A stretch of DNA of 8,249 nucleotides from an uncultured Eubacteriales bacterium. GTDB taxonomy: Bacteria > Bacillota_A > Clostridia > Lachnospirales > Cellulosilyticaceae. The stretch lies in the NCBI GenBank assembly GCA_900556665.1, contig USPX01000080.1, positions 1 through 8,249 of the forward strand, read 5' to 3'. This document shows positions 1 to 6,558 of this stretch, piece by piece. Both the position numbers and the translations under genes were made by a program. Within the stretch, counting starts at the first letter, position 1; each line of letters starts with the position of its first letter. The notes below the pieces were generated by a model. It was given only the letters and a program-made list of their open reading frames with translations. It ran no database searches and was not told the origin of the DNA.

Positions 1-117
1 ATAAGCTAATTTAGCCCCCTTACTGCACTGTTGAAGTGGATGTCCTAAAATAGCATGGGTACTTGCTTTTTGATTTTTAAAGTATTCTCGAATACTGTTT
101 GCTGCGTCCTTACTCAT
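1..117 (-). CDS. Unrecognised protein, N-terminal 39 residues only (runs off left edge)
   Basis: An open frame starts at ATG 117-115 and continues without a stop to base 1. It encodes 39 residues beginning MSKDAANSIREYFKNQKAS and ending ...CSKGAKLAY at the edge. The start is well supported: a clean AGGAG Shine-Dalgarno lies at 124-128 with a 6-nt spacer, and the start overlaps the stop of the preceding gene in the arrangement ATGAGTAA (stop at 110-112). That is a typical layout for translational coupling, so the two products are probably made together. The visible part is hydrophilic, with a short amphipathic stretch and one cysteine, and shows no signal peptide or membrane segment. I do not recognise the family, and too little is visible to assign a function. 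Confidence 0.7.
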   Translation of the reverse strand, partial: MSKDAANSIREYFKNQKASTHAILGHPLQQCSKGAKLAY

Positions 118-706
118 TTCTTTCTCCTATTAAAACATTATTTATAATTGCATTCATTTGCATACTTGCTGTATTAACTCTATTAAATTGTTTACTTTCA
201 TACTCACCAAGCTGACATCCTATACATTCATTGAGTATTGCATCTCTATAATTAATCTTATTAAATTCAACAATGTTATTCTCAGCTTCATCACTTGTTA
301 AAAGTTTTTCTCTTTCTATAGTTCTTTGTAATATTTTTGCCTGTTGATTAACTTCATTAAATTGAATGCCTCTCTCCTCAGACCCCATACTTGATAAAAG
401 TTTTTCTTTTTCCATAGACTCTTGTAATATTCTTGCATACCGATTAATTGCATTAAAAGTTACCCTTTCCACTGTAGATACTTCTTTTCCAATTATCTCA
501 TCTAACACATTACTTTTATAATTAATCATATTAAATCTTACATTGTCGTACTGTTCTAATAAAAACTTTCCTAAGTTTATTGATTCTTTAATTTCTTTTT
601 CTTTCTTATACTTTCTAATAAAACTTAGTGGTTTACAGTCTTGTACATCTTTATTAGCTCTTGTATTTTTTCCAGTATATTGCCCTATGCTATTACCGTT
701 CCTCAT
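110..706 (-). CDS. Unrecognised 198-residue protein made of tandem FN-x-[IV]-N helical repeats
   Basis: This is a complete gene from ATG at 706 to TAA at 110-112, with GGAGG at 711-715, 4 nt before the start. The first ~40 residues are basic and polar (KYKKEKEIKE). The rest is a series of repeats with the core FN-x-[IV]-N-x4-[IV]-L-x-E-x-[IM], for example FNAINRYARILQESM and FNEVNQQAKILQRTI. The FN cores lie 26, 32, 32 and 26 residues apart, giving five units. A worn sixth may precede them (INLGKFLLEQ). The two 32-residue units share a second block, EKEKLLSS / EREKLLTS. Residues favour long helices, so a helical-bundle or coiled-coil scaffold is likely. There is no signal peptide, membrane segment or catalytic motif; one unit holds a CIGC pair. 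It is coupled to the gene running off the left edge. I do not recognise the family, and the function is unknown. Confidence 0.8.
   Translation of the reverse strand: MRNGNSIGQYTGKNTRANKDVQDCKPLSFIRKYKKEKEIKESINLGKFLLEQYDNVRFNMINYKSNVLDEIIGKEVSTVERVTFNAINRYARILQESMEKEKLLSSMGSEERGIQFNEVNQQAKILQRTIEREKLLTSDEAENNIVEFNKINYRDAILNECIGCQLGEYESKQFNRVNTASMQMNAIINNVLIGERNE
174..536 (-). repeat. Coding tandem repeat array (FN-x-[IV]-N units)
   Basis: On the plus strand the motif TTAAYNNNATTAAA recurs at 174, 252, 348, 444 and 522, giving steps of 78, 96, 96 and 78 bases. The two central units also match at the DNA level outside the motif: the stretch from 295 (TTGTTAAAAGTTTTTCTCTT) is echoed from 391 (TTGATAAAAGTTTTTCTTTT), exactly 96 bases later, with scattered substitutions through the following ~45 bases. 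All steps are multiples of three and the repeats keep the frame. This fits duplication within a selected coding sequence rather than a non-coding satellite. Confidence 0.75.
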
Positions 707-754
707 TCTCCCTCCCTAACTCAACTCAATTTTTCAAAAAGATTATTTCATTTA

Positions 755-783
755 ATTTTATCACAATTAATTATATATAAGAA
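755..783 (-). promoter_or_regulatory. Putative promoter of the FN-repeat operon
   Basis: Read on the minus strand, an extended -10 (TGA followed by TAAAAT, with the hexamer at 755-760) is preceded at 17 bp by TTCTTA (778-783), which matches the -35 consensus at only three of six positions. It lies about 50 bases before the ATG at 706, in an AT-rich gap of about 160 bases where a promoter is expected. The call rests on position and the extended -10; the -35 is weak. Confidence 0.35.
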
Positions 784-800
784 TATATCTTTATATATAA
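771..800. promoter_or_regulatory. Twin palindrome, possible operator
   Basis: The perfect 10-bp palindrome TTATATATAA occurs at 771-780 and again at 791-800, exactly 20 bp apart, or about two helical turns. The pair brackets the putative -35 (778-783) of the FN-repeat operon. Two dimers could therefore bind the same DNA face and block polymerase. Because the site is pure A/T in an AT-rich gap, chance occurrence is possible. Confidence 0.3.
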
Positions 801-820
801 TCTAAAAGTTATGCAATAAT

Positions 821-845
821 AGGAGCTGTTCTATAAACAACTCCT
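821..845 (-). terminator. Hairpin downstream of the DIP1984-family gene
   Basis: Arms 821-830 and 836-845 form a 10-bp stem with a 5-base loop. The one non-Watson-Crick position is a G-U pair in minus-strand RNA but a C-A mismatch in plus-strand RNA, so the structure belongs to minus-strand transcripts. It lies 26 bases past the stop at 871. The following bases (ATTATTGCAT) are only moderately U-rich, so termination may be weak. Confidence 0.5.
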
Positions 846-870
846 TTGTGCACTCTCCCCTAATCTATTT

Positions 871-1323
871 CTATACTTCAACTTCCCAATTAATGCGTTG
901 TAAGAACCCTTCTAACTCATTAAGTTCTTTCTTAGCTGCATCTACTTTTTCTTCAAGTTCTTTTACTGATATAGTTGGTACAAATCTAAGTTCTGGTCTT
1001 GTGAATTTTGGATTTCTAATGCTTATGTTCATTAAGAGTTGGTATAAGAATCTATATTGTTTTCTTTTGTAATTACGTTCTTGAACCATATCATTTAATG
1101 TGTGTTCATCATCGATTGCTACATTTACACATGCTTCGTGAATGCGACGTTCTAAGTGATGTAATTTAGACATGACTTCTTCGATACGATCTAGTAATTC
1201 TATTGTGCCTAATTCTGTATTATCGCCTTCTCTCACTAACACTTGATCATTGAGACGATATTTTAATTCTTCAATTTTCTCCTTATAGTCTTCTTTTAAG
1301 ATTAATGCTTCTGCTAATTTCAT
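871..1323 (-). CDS. DIP1984 family protein (small coiled-coil protein of unknown function)
   Basis: This is a 150-residue protein. I chose the ATG at 1323-1321 because GGAGGA at 1330-1335 lies 6 nt upstream and because the protein then starts MKLAEALILKEDYKEKIEEL, the characteristic opening of the family. A longer in-frame start at 1404 would begin inside a hairpin terminator and has no ribosome site. Typical family features follow: an RLND...VREGD segment (about residues 22-34), a helical middle with LERRIHEACVNVAI (53-66), a helix with QERNYKRKQYRFLYQLL, a RPELRFVPT segment near residue 114, and a final helix ending RINWEVEV. The length matches the family norm. Helices with heptad-like leucines predict a soluble cytoplasmic coiled-coil protein. 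No enzymatic role is known to me. It is monocistronic, between two hairpins. Confidence 0.85.
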   Translation of the reverse strand: MKLAEALILKEDYKEKIEELKYRLNDQVLVREGDNTELGTIELLDRIEEVMSKLHHLERRIHEACVNVAIDDEHTLNDMVQERNYKRKQYRFLYQLLMNISIRNPKFTRPELRFVPTISVKELEEKVDAAKKELNELEGFLQRINWEVEV

Positions 1324-1394
1324 GTTTAGTCCTCCGTTACTTGTCTCTAGTATGTGTTGCGCTCTGCAACCGCTCTTAAGTACAGGCTTATTAT

Positions 1395-1438
1395 AAGAAA
1401 ACACCTAGACAAAAATTGTCTAGGTGTTTTCTTTTTTT
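1395..1438. terminator. Strong intrinsic terminator, possibly bidirectional
   Basis: Perfect arms at 1397-1411 and 1417-1431 give a 15-bp stem, extendable by AA/TT at the base to 1395 and 1433. Seven T follow on the plus strand (1432-1438). On the minus strand the stem itself ends GGTGTTTTCTT followed by ATAATAA, a usable but weaker U-tract. It sits 26-60 bases past the stop of the WYL regulator (1459), so on the minus strand it should end that transcript. A TATAAT (1390-1395, read on minus) abuts the hairpin and could be the -10 of the DIP1984-family gene, although no good -35 is present. Confidence 0.8.
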
Positions 1439-1458
1439 ATGATTTTTATTTTTTATTT

Positions 1459-2433
1459 TTAGTCTCCATAGATTTTAGCCATATTTAAGATTGTATTTTT
1501 CATTTCTTCTCTTAAACTAACTGGTTCTAAAACTTCTATTCTATCAGCCTGGCTGAGAATCCACATTTTTATACCTGGTCCATAGACTTCTACTTGAACA
1601 GTAGTTGACGTTTCATCTTGTTCAATCACCCTAGCTGTTGGTAGCCTATCCAGAAGTGCCTCCAATGAAGCCCCCCAGAATTTCAGTTTAATACGCATCA
1701 AATTCCCTGGATACATAAACTGAATACGCTTTCTAAATTCGCCCTCTTCAAAACGTGTTGCATAGTTAATGCGGAACGTTTCTTCTAATGCTTCATAGTT
1801 TAAAATACGGTCCAGTCGATACATAATTGGCATAGTAGCATCTTCACGGGTATATGTTGCTAGATAAAAGTAATACTCTGAAAACATGATATTAAGTGGT
1901 ATAATGGTGCGTTCTACCACCTTTTGATCCTGGCGTATGTAACTAATCTTAATCTTCTTTTGCTGCTTAATATATGCCATAAAGTTAAGAAGCATATCAA
2001 CTAGCGGTCTCTTATGCTGCAATGGCTGATAATGATATTGTTCATTTAAAATAAAATCACTAATTTCCTGCTGATTTTGTTCTTGACTATATTGCGTAAG
2101 CTTTTTAATAATGCCATCCATTTCTTCTTTAACGAGTGCTCTACTCTCTAGAAGAATTTTCACCAAAGCAAAGAGTTCACCATCTGTTAAAGGCTCTTCT
2201 ACACCTCCACTGATTTCATAAACTTTTTGCTGTACATTATATGTAATTTCCCTTTGAATCACATCTTCTGATTCTGCTAAATATCGATTTAAATCTGATA
2301 TATCACGTTGAATTGAGCGTTCATCTACTTTAAATCTATTTGCTAATTCTATTTTTGAAACCTTTTTCCCTGATGTAAGGATATTTAAAATAGTCAGCAT
2401 ACGTTGGGATTTATTCCATTTATCTTGTGCCAT
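1459..2433 (-). CDS. WYL-domain helix-turn-helix transcriptional regulator
   Basis: This is a 324-residue protein starting at ATG 2433 with AGGGAG (2441-2446) 7 nt upstream. Residues ~8-55 form a winged HTH: RMLTILNILTSGKKVSKIEL...RFKVDERSIQRDISDLNRYL is the classic DNA-binding segment. A linker of charged helices follows. The WYL domain (~150-212) carries YYFYLATY at 187-194 in place of the usual W-Y-L, then YRLDRI (205-210), the conserved arginine-containing strand. The C-terminal WCX extension (~240-320) ends with GPGIKMWILSQADRIEVLEP and a final helix LREEMKNTI. WYL domains bind nucleic acids or ligands, and these regulators often sit by defence genes, where they usually act as repressors or sensors. 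Here the helicase/PLD operon is 760 bases away behind a terminator, so its target is uncertain. A poor promoter-like pair (TTGGTG, 18 bp, TATATA) may lie near 2560-2595. Confidence 0.9.
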   Translation of the reverse strand: MAQDKWNKSQRMLTILNILTSGKKVSKIELANRFKVDERSIQRDISDLNRYLAESEDVIQREITYNVQQKVYEISGGVEEPLTDGELFALVKILLESRALVKEEMDGIIKKLTQYSQEQNQQEISDFILNEQYHYQPLQHKRPLVDMLLNFMAYIKQQKKIKISYIRQDQKVVERTIIPLNIMFSEYYFYLATYTREDATMPIMYRLDRILNYEALEETFRINYATRFEEGEFRKRIQFMYPGNLMRIKLKFWGASLEALLDRLPTARVIEQDETSTTVQVEVYGPGIKMWILSQADRIEVLEPVSLREEMKNTILNMAKIYGD

Positions 2434-2444
2434 CTTATTTCTCC

Positions 2445-2534
2445 CTATTCTTGTTGTACCTCTTCATCAAGCATATTTAACCTATCCTTTTTACGCTTGA
2501 TTACACTGTAGTCTAAATTACTTAATTCAAATAT
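2445..2534 (-). pseudogene. Orphan C-terminal coding tail or 9-codon leader before the WYL gene
   Basis: Immediately upstream of the WYL gene, the frame ending at TAG 2445-2447 is open back to a stop just beyond 2534. It reads 29 codons with protein-like composition, including LDYSVIKRKKDRLNMLDEEV. Its only ATG (2474-2472) gives a 9-residue peptide, MLDEEVQQE, with GGATAGG-like purines upstream. The stop lies 11 bases before the WYL ATG. It may be the surviving end of an upstream operon partner lost when the region was rearranged, a short leader peptide, or chance. I do not recognise the tail. Confidence 0.25.
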
Positions 2535-2634
2535 TTATTATGAATAATCTCATTTACATAATACTATATAGGTTATATTCGTATTTTACACCAATAGCCA
2601 GGTTCTTCGAAGCCTGATTATTTCATTTTAAATA

Positions 2635-2682
2635 GAAAAAAGAGGCTGCACACTAATTTCCTTTAGTGTAACAGCCCCTCTG
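2635..2682 (-). terminator. Strong intrinsic terminator, minus strand
   Basis: On the minus strand the arms AGAGGGGCTG..ACACTAA (2681-2663) and TTAGTGT..CAGCCTCT (2656-2641) form a long stem with a short internal mismatch and a 2-base bulge, closed by a 6-base loop. The stem is followed directly by TTTTTTCTATTT. This is a textbook Rho-independent terminator for leftward transcripts. It would end read-through from the helicase/PLD operon, whose stop is more than 500 bases upstream, or it belonged to a gene now decayed between them. It also insulates the WYL gene. Confidence 0.8.
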
Positions 2683-3195
2683 TTAGTTTTTGTTTGCCTC
2701 CCCTGCCCTTGTCTCTATTTATCACTTAGTCACCTTACTTTTCTTAAAAATAGTCGCAGCCAAATATGGGCTTCTTCTAAGCATAATGCCACTATAAATA
2801 GCCTCCCGATGCTTTATAGTTTCTTAAGTATTGGTAAGGTTACTTCGCAATATCTATTTTACAAGGATCAGATGAAGGGGGAGGCTAACCTCTTTTACTT
2901 GCTAACATGTTATACTCTAGCAAACTGCTTATAAGCTTTGCTAAAGTTTGGATCCTGCCAAGTAATTAAGGCCATCTGTTTTAAAGCAATTTGTTTTTGG
3001 TTGGTGTAGAAATTTTCACTGTAACCGTACTAAGCTGAGCTGTCTGGCATCGTCGCTGCCGTTGGTTCTGATAGTGCTCACCTAAAATGTGTTAGATCTC
3101 GTGCCGCGGGTTTATGAGTAAAGCCTTCTAGCATTGCTATCTTGGTATTGGTGTTGTCTCTACACCCTTATATATGTTATTAAAAATGAGAGTCC
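2683..3195. other. Gene-free stretch, probable rearrangement scar
   Basis: About 510 bases between the helicase stop and the strong terminator contain no intact gene on either strand. The segment has more G and C and more mixed sequence (CTGTCTGGCATCGTCGCTGC, GTGCCGCGGG) than the neighbouring AT-rich spacers. Besides the decayed frame at 2910-3167, a 33-codon open stretch ends at TGA 2722-2724 in another frame (it includes LRRSPYLAATIFKKSKVTK). Several stops separate the two pieces. I see no terminal inverted repeats, tRNA or CRISPR repeats. It most resembles the remains of one or more decayed genes. Confidence 0.45.
2910..3167 (-). pseudogene. Decayed reading frame with two in-frame stops, family unknown
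   Basis: One minus-strand frame from 3167 to the final TAA at 2910-2912 reads as protein-like sequence for 86 codons, interrupted only by TGA at 3078-3080 and TAG at 3030-3032. The pieces include IAMLEGFTHKPAARDLTHF, then SEPTAATMPDSS, then GYSENFYTNQKQIALKQMAL followed by a segment ending SKAYKQFARV. The persistence of one frame through two stops, with sensible amino-acid usage, suggests the 3' end of a former gene. The final strong terminator at 2635-2682 may once have served it. I cannot name the family; a transposase, phage or other accessory gene is possible. Confidence 0.4.
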
Positions 3196-3220
3196 CTATT
3201 CTTTTTTATAAAAAGGACTC
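3181..3220 (-). terminator. Weak hairpin overlapping the helicase stop
   Basis: On the minus strand GAGTCC (3220-3215), inside the last codons, pairs with GGACTC (3195-3190) just after the stop. An inner A/T stem (CTTTTT with AAAAAAG) lies between them, and TCATTTTTAATAA follows. The placement suits a terminator for the helicase/PLD operon, but the stem is short and the U-run is broken, so substantial read-through is likely. Confidence 0.3.
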
Positions 3221-6200
3221 AAATTCATAAATAATTCTTCTAATTTTTCTTGCTCTATATCTGTACTAAATAAGTATTCTAATAGCTCTTCCTGTCTTGC
3301 TTGTCCTAAACTAATACGATACAAGGAAAGGATTTTTATAAGTCTTTCATATTTAGCACAGTCTTTACTATAAGGATACATTGGTACAATACGTTCAATT
3401 TGAATTTGATGTGCTTGTGGTGTACACCAATAAGGTACTAATTCGCAGTCTCCTTCTTTTTTATCTTTAGCAGCAGCCTGAAACATTTCATCCCATATAT
3501 TATTATGAAATACTATATTACTATATTGCTGTGCAATGTTTTGACGGATTGCTAAACATTTATAACGATTGATGCGGCCTTCTCTTTGTTCAATATCTAT
3601 TGGATTGCTTGGTAAGTTCCAATGCATGATTTTTCTACAATAATTATGGAAGTCTAATCCCTCTTGACCTATCGATGTAGTAGCTAGTATAAATGGTCTA
3701 AAAGGCGAATTAAAACTTAACCTTAAACTTTCTTTACGTTGCACTGTTTTATCTTGAGTAGAAGTATCATAAAATCCCACTGCAAAGTGAGAACGCATTT
3801 TCATTTTTTCCGCTTTACTATTATCTACTGTTCTAGCTTTAAAGTTTTTATATGTATCTACCTGATAGCTTGCCGTATTAGTCTTTAATGCTTCAATAAT
3901 ATGATCTATAAGCTTTTTATTTTGATTAGCTGTAAGTGTTGTCGTTATACCTTCTGCTTCTTTTAACAAATAGGCGTACTCATCTAGCATCGCCTGCATA
4001 TTACCATCCATGCCATATTTTAAAACAGCTTCCCAAGGTCTTTCTCTTTTTTGTCTTCTGTAGGCTAATTTGATAATTGCCGTAGCTTCTGGTGTATTAA
4101 AACGATTTACTAATGCTTTTGCTAGCCTTACAGCACAAGGTACTGCATCCCCCGTATCTATACCTAGCATTCGTAAACTACAAATTGCTGGTGATCCTAA
4201 TATCATATAAATAAGTACATCAACTAAATCATTTGGCACTTGACCTAATGTCATATTATCTTTATAGGTTATAGCCTCTTTTAACTGTCTAAAATATTTA
4301 TTATAGGCACTTTTTTCTGCCCTTCGTTCAGCTTTTTCTGCTTCCTCTAGATTATCTTCTTGATCATCTCTACTTAAATCATCTATTTCTTTGCCGTCTG
4401 GATACTCAAACCATTCACGAATTGCTTTTTCTTTAGCATCTAAAAGTAAGGGGGCCATATAATACCATCTTTCATCTCCCTTTATATTCTTTTTAGATAC
4501 TTCATCTGTTGTTACTCTAGGGATACATTGAATTTCCTGTAGTAAAACTTCAATCTTTTGCTTAAGTTCTTCTTTTAAAGTTTCTAATGAAAGGTTTCTA
4601 TTTACTACTCCTATGGGATTAAAAAGTCTTGCTAAAGTTACTGAAGGATATAATAAAGTAAAGGCTGTCATACTCACTTCATTTTCTTTTTCTGTTCTGT
4701 ATTTTAAAGTTGCATAAGGATAACGCTTCTTAGCAAAGTATTCTCTAGCCTTTTTCTCTTTTATAGTAGTGATCACACCATTTCTTAATTTTTTAGTTTG
4801 CTCATCTTTTTTAGCTGCTATTTTAATGAGTTCACCTATGGTTAAGCGTTCTGCCTCATAAGAAAGAAGGGCAGCAATAGCTCTAGGCACCATTTCCCAC
4901 TTAGAAAATACCAGTAGCTTAGAGAAGTTCTCACATCCTTTATAACATCCTGCAAATTGATAATAAGGCTTAGCTGGTGGTACCCATAATAATTGCGCTG
5001 CATTTTGTGCAAATGCTATCTGCTTTAACTTCGTAAAACGTGCATTATTTTCTTTAACTTCCTCATAATTTGCTATCGTTTTTTTGTCTAGCCATAGCCG
5101 TGGTAAGTTTGCTCGCTTAATATTCACTTTATGATCCTTATTATCTTTGAAATATTGCTCAATATTTTTCTTAACTTTATACTGCTCCATAAAAGACATT
5201 ATATACGGTGCTGATTTCACATATTCTACAGGTACTTTTTCATTTAGGCCTATTTCTTCTAGAAATAAACTTGCATCACTATAAGTTAATATATCTTCTG
5301 TAGTCACTTCTAATGTTTCTCGATTTGTCTCTATAAGCGTATCTGCACCTTTAATTAACATCCGCTCTGTTCTACAAATCCCTTTATAAAGTTGCTCCTC
5401 CGCCTTCTTCTTTTGACTATAAATCATAGCAATATTATCTGTTGTAATTTGTGAAAGTGAAAAGGAATAATCCTCCCATATGGTTTTAAACTTCTTAAAT
5501 TCTGCTGTATTTTCTTCAAACAAGAAGTTCATAACGCGAATAAACTCTTCATAATGACTACTTTCACTATCTCTATTAATTTCTTCTAATGTAGAGTACA
5601 ACTTATAAGGGGTTGCTGATAATAACATTACTTTTACTTTATCAGCATGAGCAGCATTACTTAAAAATCTCTTTACAAGTATGGCCATTTCACCTTCTTG
5701 TTTTGTATCTAATAACTCAGGAAAACGTTGAAATTCATCCATAATCACTAAATCTGGTGTCATTAATTCTACACTTATCTGTGCCATCATTTGGCGTAAC
5801 TTCCGAATAATTTGATTGCGTTCCCTAGAGCTGCTTTCCTGGCACTTTCTAATCTTCTTACATTCATTACGTAATGCATTTAGTAAATCTGGATTATTTT
5901 CAAAGTAAGTTTCTACCTTTTCTAGCATGACCCTAAGATATTCTTTTTTACTAATCTTATTACATGCTACAACTCTACGTTCATACTCTTCTCTGACCCA
6001 ACCGTTCCATCCTCTAGTAGCGCCATTTCTTAAAAACTCTTCTAGCTCCTCACTATAATTTCTTAAAGACTTATAACGTTTTAAAATCGCATAAATTAAA
6101 GCACGCTCTTTATCTGTCCCACTCCCATTTGTTAGTTGAAAAGAAGTTTGGGGTGTAAGTGGTGTGAGCTGTACATATTGCTTCTTTAGCTCTTCATCAT

Positions 6201-6558
6201 ACTGATCCTCAAATACTTTTAAATGTTGCATAGAAAGACGTGTCTCTGAAATGTTCTCTACCTCCATACTTTCATCTAATTTAAGCTTCCTTAAATTTTG
6301 ACCTGCAATATTTTGATTAGAACAGATGTATACAGCTTTAAATAATGTATCATCTGAATGCATTTTTTTATGGTTTACTAACTTCACTAAAACACCTTTG
6401 GCAATCAAGGTTTTCCCTAGTCCTACTTCATCTGCGACAAGTACTCTTGTATAGTGCTTGTTATTAAAAAGTTCCTCAACTCGCTCAACTGTTGCTACTT
6501 GAAAATCTTTCAAACTCTTTAGTATTTGTGCTTCTCTTTGTGTAAAATCTATTTGCAT
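3196..6558 (-). CDS. Large SF2 (Snf2/RapA-like) DEAD/DEAH-type helicase, candidate defence protein
   Basis: A 1120-residue ATP-dependent helicase or translocase. Motif I is ADEVGLGKT (42-50), typical of Snf2/RapA-like enzymes; the Walker B motif is VIMDEFQRF (271-279) and motif III is LLSATPY (312-318). The second RecA lobe begins with LLVFSKWEMVPRAI (548-561). Motif V is TTSIGQEGLDF (960-970) and motif VI is QREGRINR (991-998) with its arginines intact, so it should be active. Two insertions stand out: about 220 residues between motifs I and II, rich in charged helices, and about 390 residues between motifs IV and V, including a very acidic coil near 720-750. The start is ATG 6558-6556, with AAGGTGA just upstream. 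It overlaps the PLD gene by 10 nt, so the two are probably coupled and act together on nucleic acid in the cytoplasm. Helicase/PLD pairing recurs in anti-phage systems such as DISARM, but methylase and DUF1998 partners are not seen here. Confidence 0.9.
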   Translation of the reverse strand: MQIDFTQREAQILKSLKDFQVATVERVEELFNNKHYTRVLVADEVGLGKTLIAKGVLVKLVNHKKMHSDDTLFKAVYICSNQNIAGQNLRKLKLDESMEVENISETRLSMQHLKVFEDQYDEELKKQYVQLTPLTPQTSFQLTNGSGTDKERALIYAILKRYKSLRNYSEELEEFLRNGATRGWNGWVREEYERRVVACNKISKKEYLRVMLEKVETYFENNPDLLNALRNECKKIRKCQESSSRERNQIIRKLRQMMAQISVELMTPDLVIMDEFQRFPELLDTKQEGEMAILVKRFLSNAAHADKVKVMLLSATPYKLYSTLEEINRDSESSHYEEFIRVMNFLFEENTAEFKKFKTIWEDYSFSLSQITTDNIAMIYSQKKKAEEQLYKGICRTERMLIKGADTLIETNRETLEVTTEDILTYSDASLFLEEIGLNEKVPVEYVKSAPYIMSFMEQYKVKKNIEQYFKDNKDHKVNIKRANLPRLWLDKKTIANYEEVKENNARFTKLKQIAFAQNAAQLLWVPPAKPYYQFAGCYKGCENFSKLLVFSKWEMVPRAIAALLSYEAERLTIGELIKIAAKKDEQTKKLRNGVITTIKEKKAREYFAKKRYPYATLKYRTEKENEVSMTAFTLLYPSVTLARLFNPIGVVNRNLSLETLKEELKQKIEVLLQEIQCIPRVTTDEVSKKNIKGDERWYYMAPLLLDAKEKAIREWFEYPDGKEIDDLSRDDQEDNLEEAEKAERRAEKSAYNKYFRQLKEAITYKDNMTLGQVPNDLVDVLIYMILGSPAICSLRMLGIDTGDAVPCAVRLAKALVNRFNTPEATAIIKLAYRRQKRERPWEAVLKYGMDGNMQAMLDEYAYLLKEAEGITTTLTANQNKKLIDHIIEALKTNTASYQVDTYKNFKARTVDNSKAEKMKMRSHFAVGFYDTSTQDKTVQRKESLRLSFNSPFRPFILATTSIGQEGLDFHNYCRKIMHWNLPSNPIDIEQREGRINRYKCLAIRQNIAQQYSNIVFHNNIWDEMFQAAAKDKKEGDCELVPYWCTPQAHQIQIERIVPMYPYSKDCAKYERLIKILSLYRISLGQARQEELLEYLFSTDIEQEKLEELFMNLSPFYKKE

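Noticed and set aside
174..536. CRISPR or non-coding satellite suggested by the regularly spaced TTAA...ATTAAA motif
   Set aside because: Spacings are multiples of three and vary as 78/96/96/78, the repeats diverge at synonymous-like positions, and they encode conserved FN-x-[IV]-N residues in one frame.
848..1072. Plus-strand 74-codon open frame
   Set aside because: It lies entirely antisense to the well-supported DIP1984-family gene, has serine/phenylalanine-rich shadow composition, and has no ribosome site.
1324..1404. N-terminal extension of the DIP1984-family protein from an ATG at 1404
   Set aside because: It begins inside a terminator stem, lacks a ribosome site, and adds 27 residues before the family's characteristic MKLAEAL start, which has GGAGGA correctly placed.
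2599..2616. Hairpin or operator around CTTCGAAG near 2605-2612
   Set aside because: The flanking arms pair for only four bases with a bulge and almost no loop, and there is no U-run; an 8-bp palindrome alone is not enough.
2870..2900. Small GAGG/CCTC hairpin with a short T-run, possible plus-strand terminator
   Set aside because: The stem is only four to five base pairs and there is no plus-strand gene for it to terminate.
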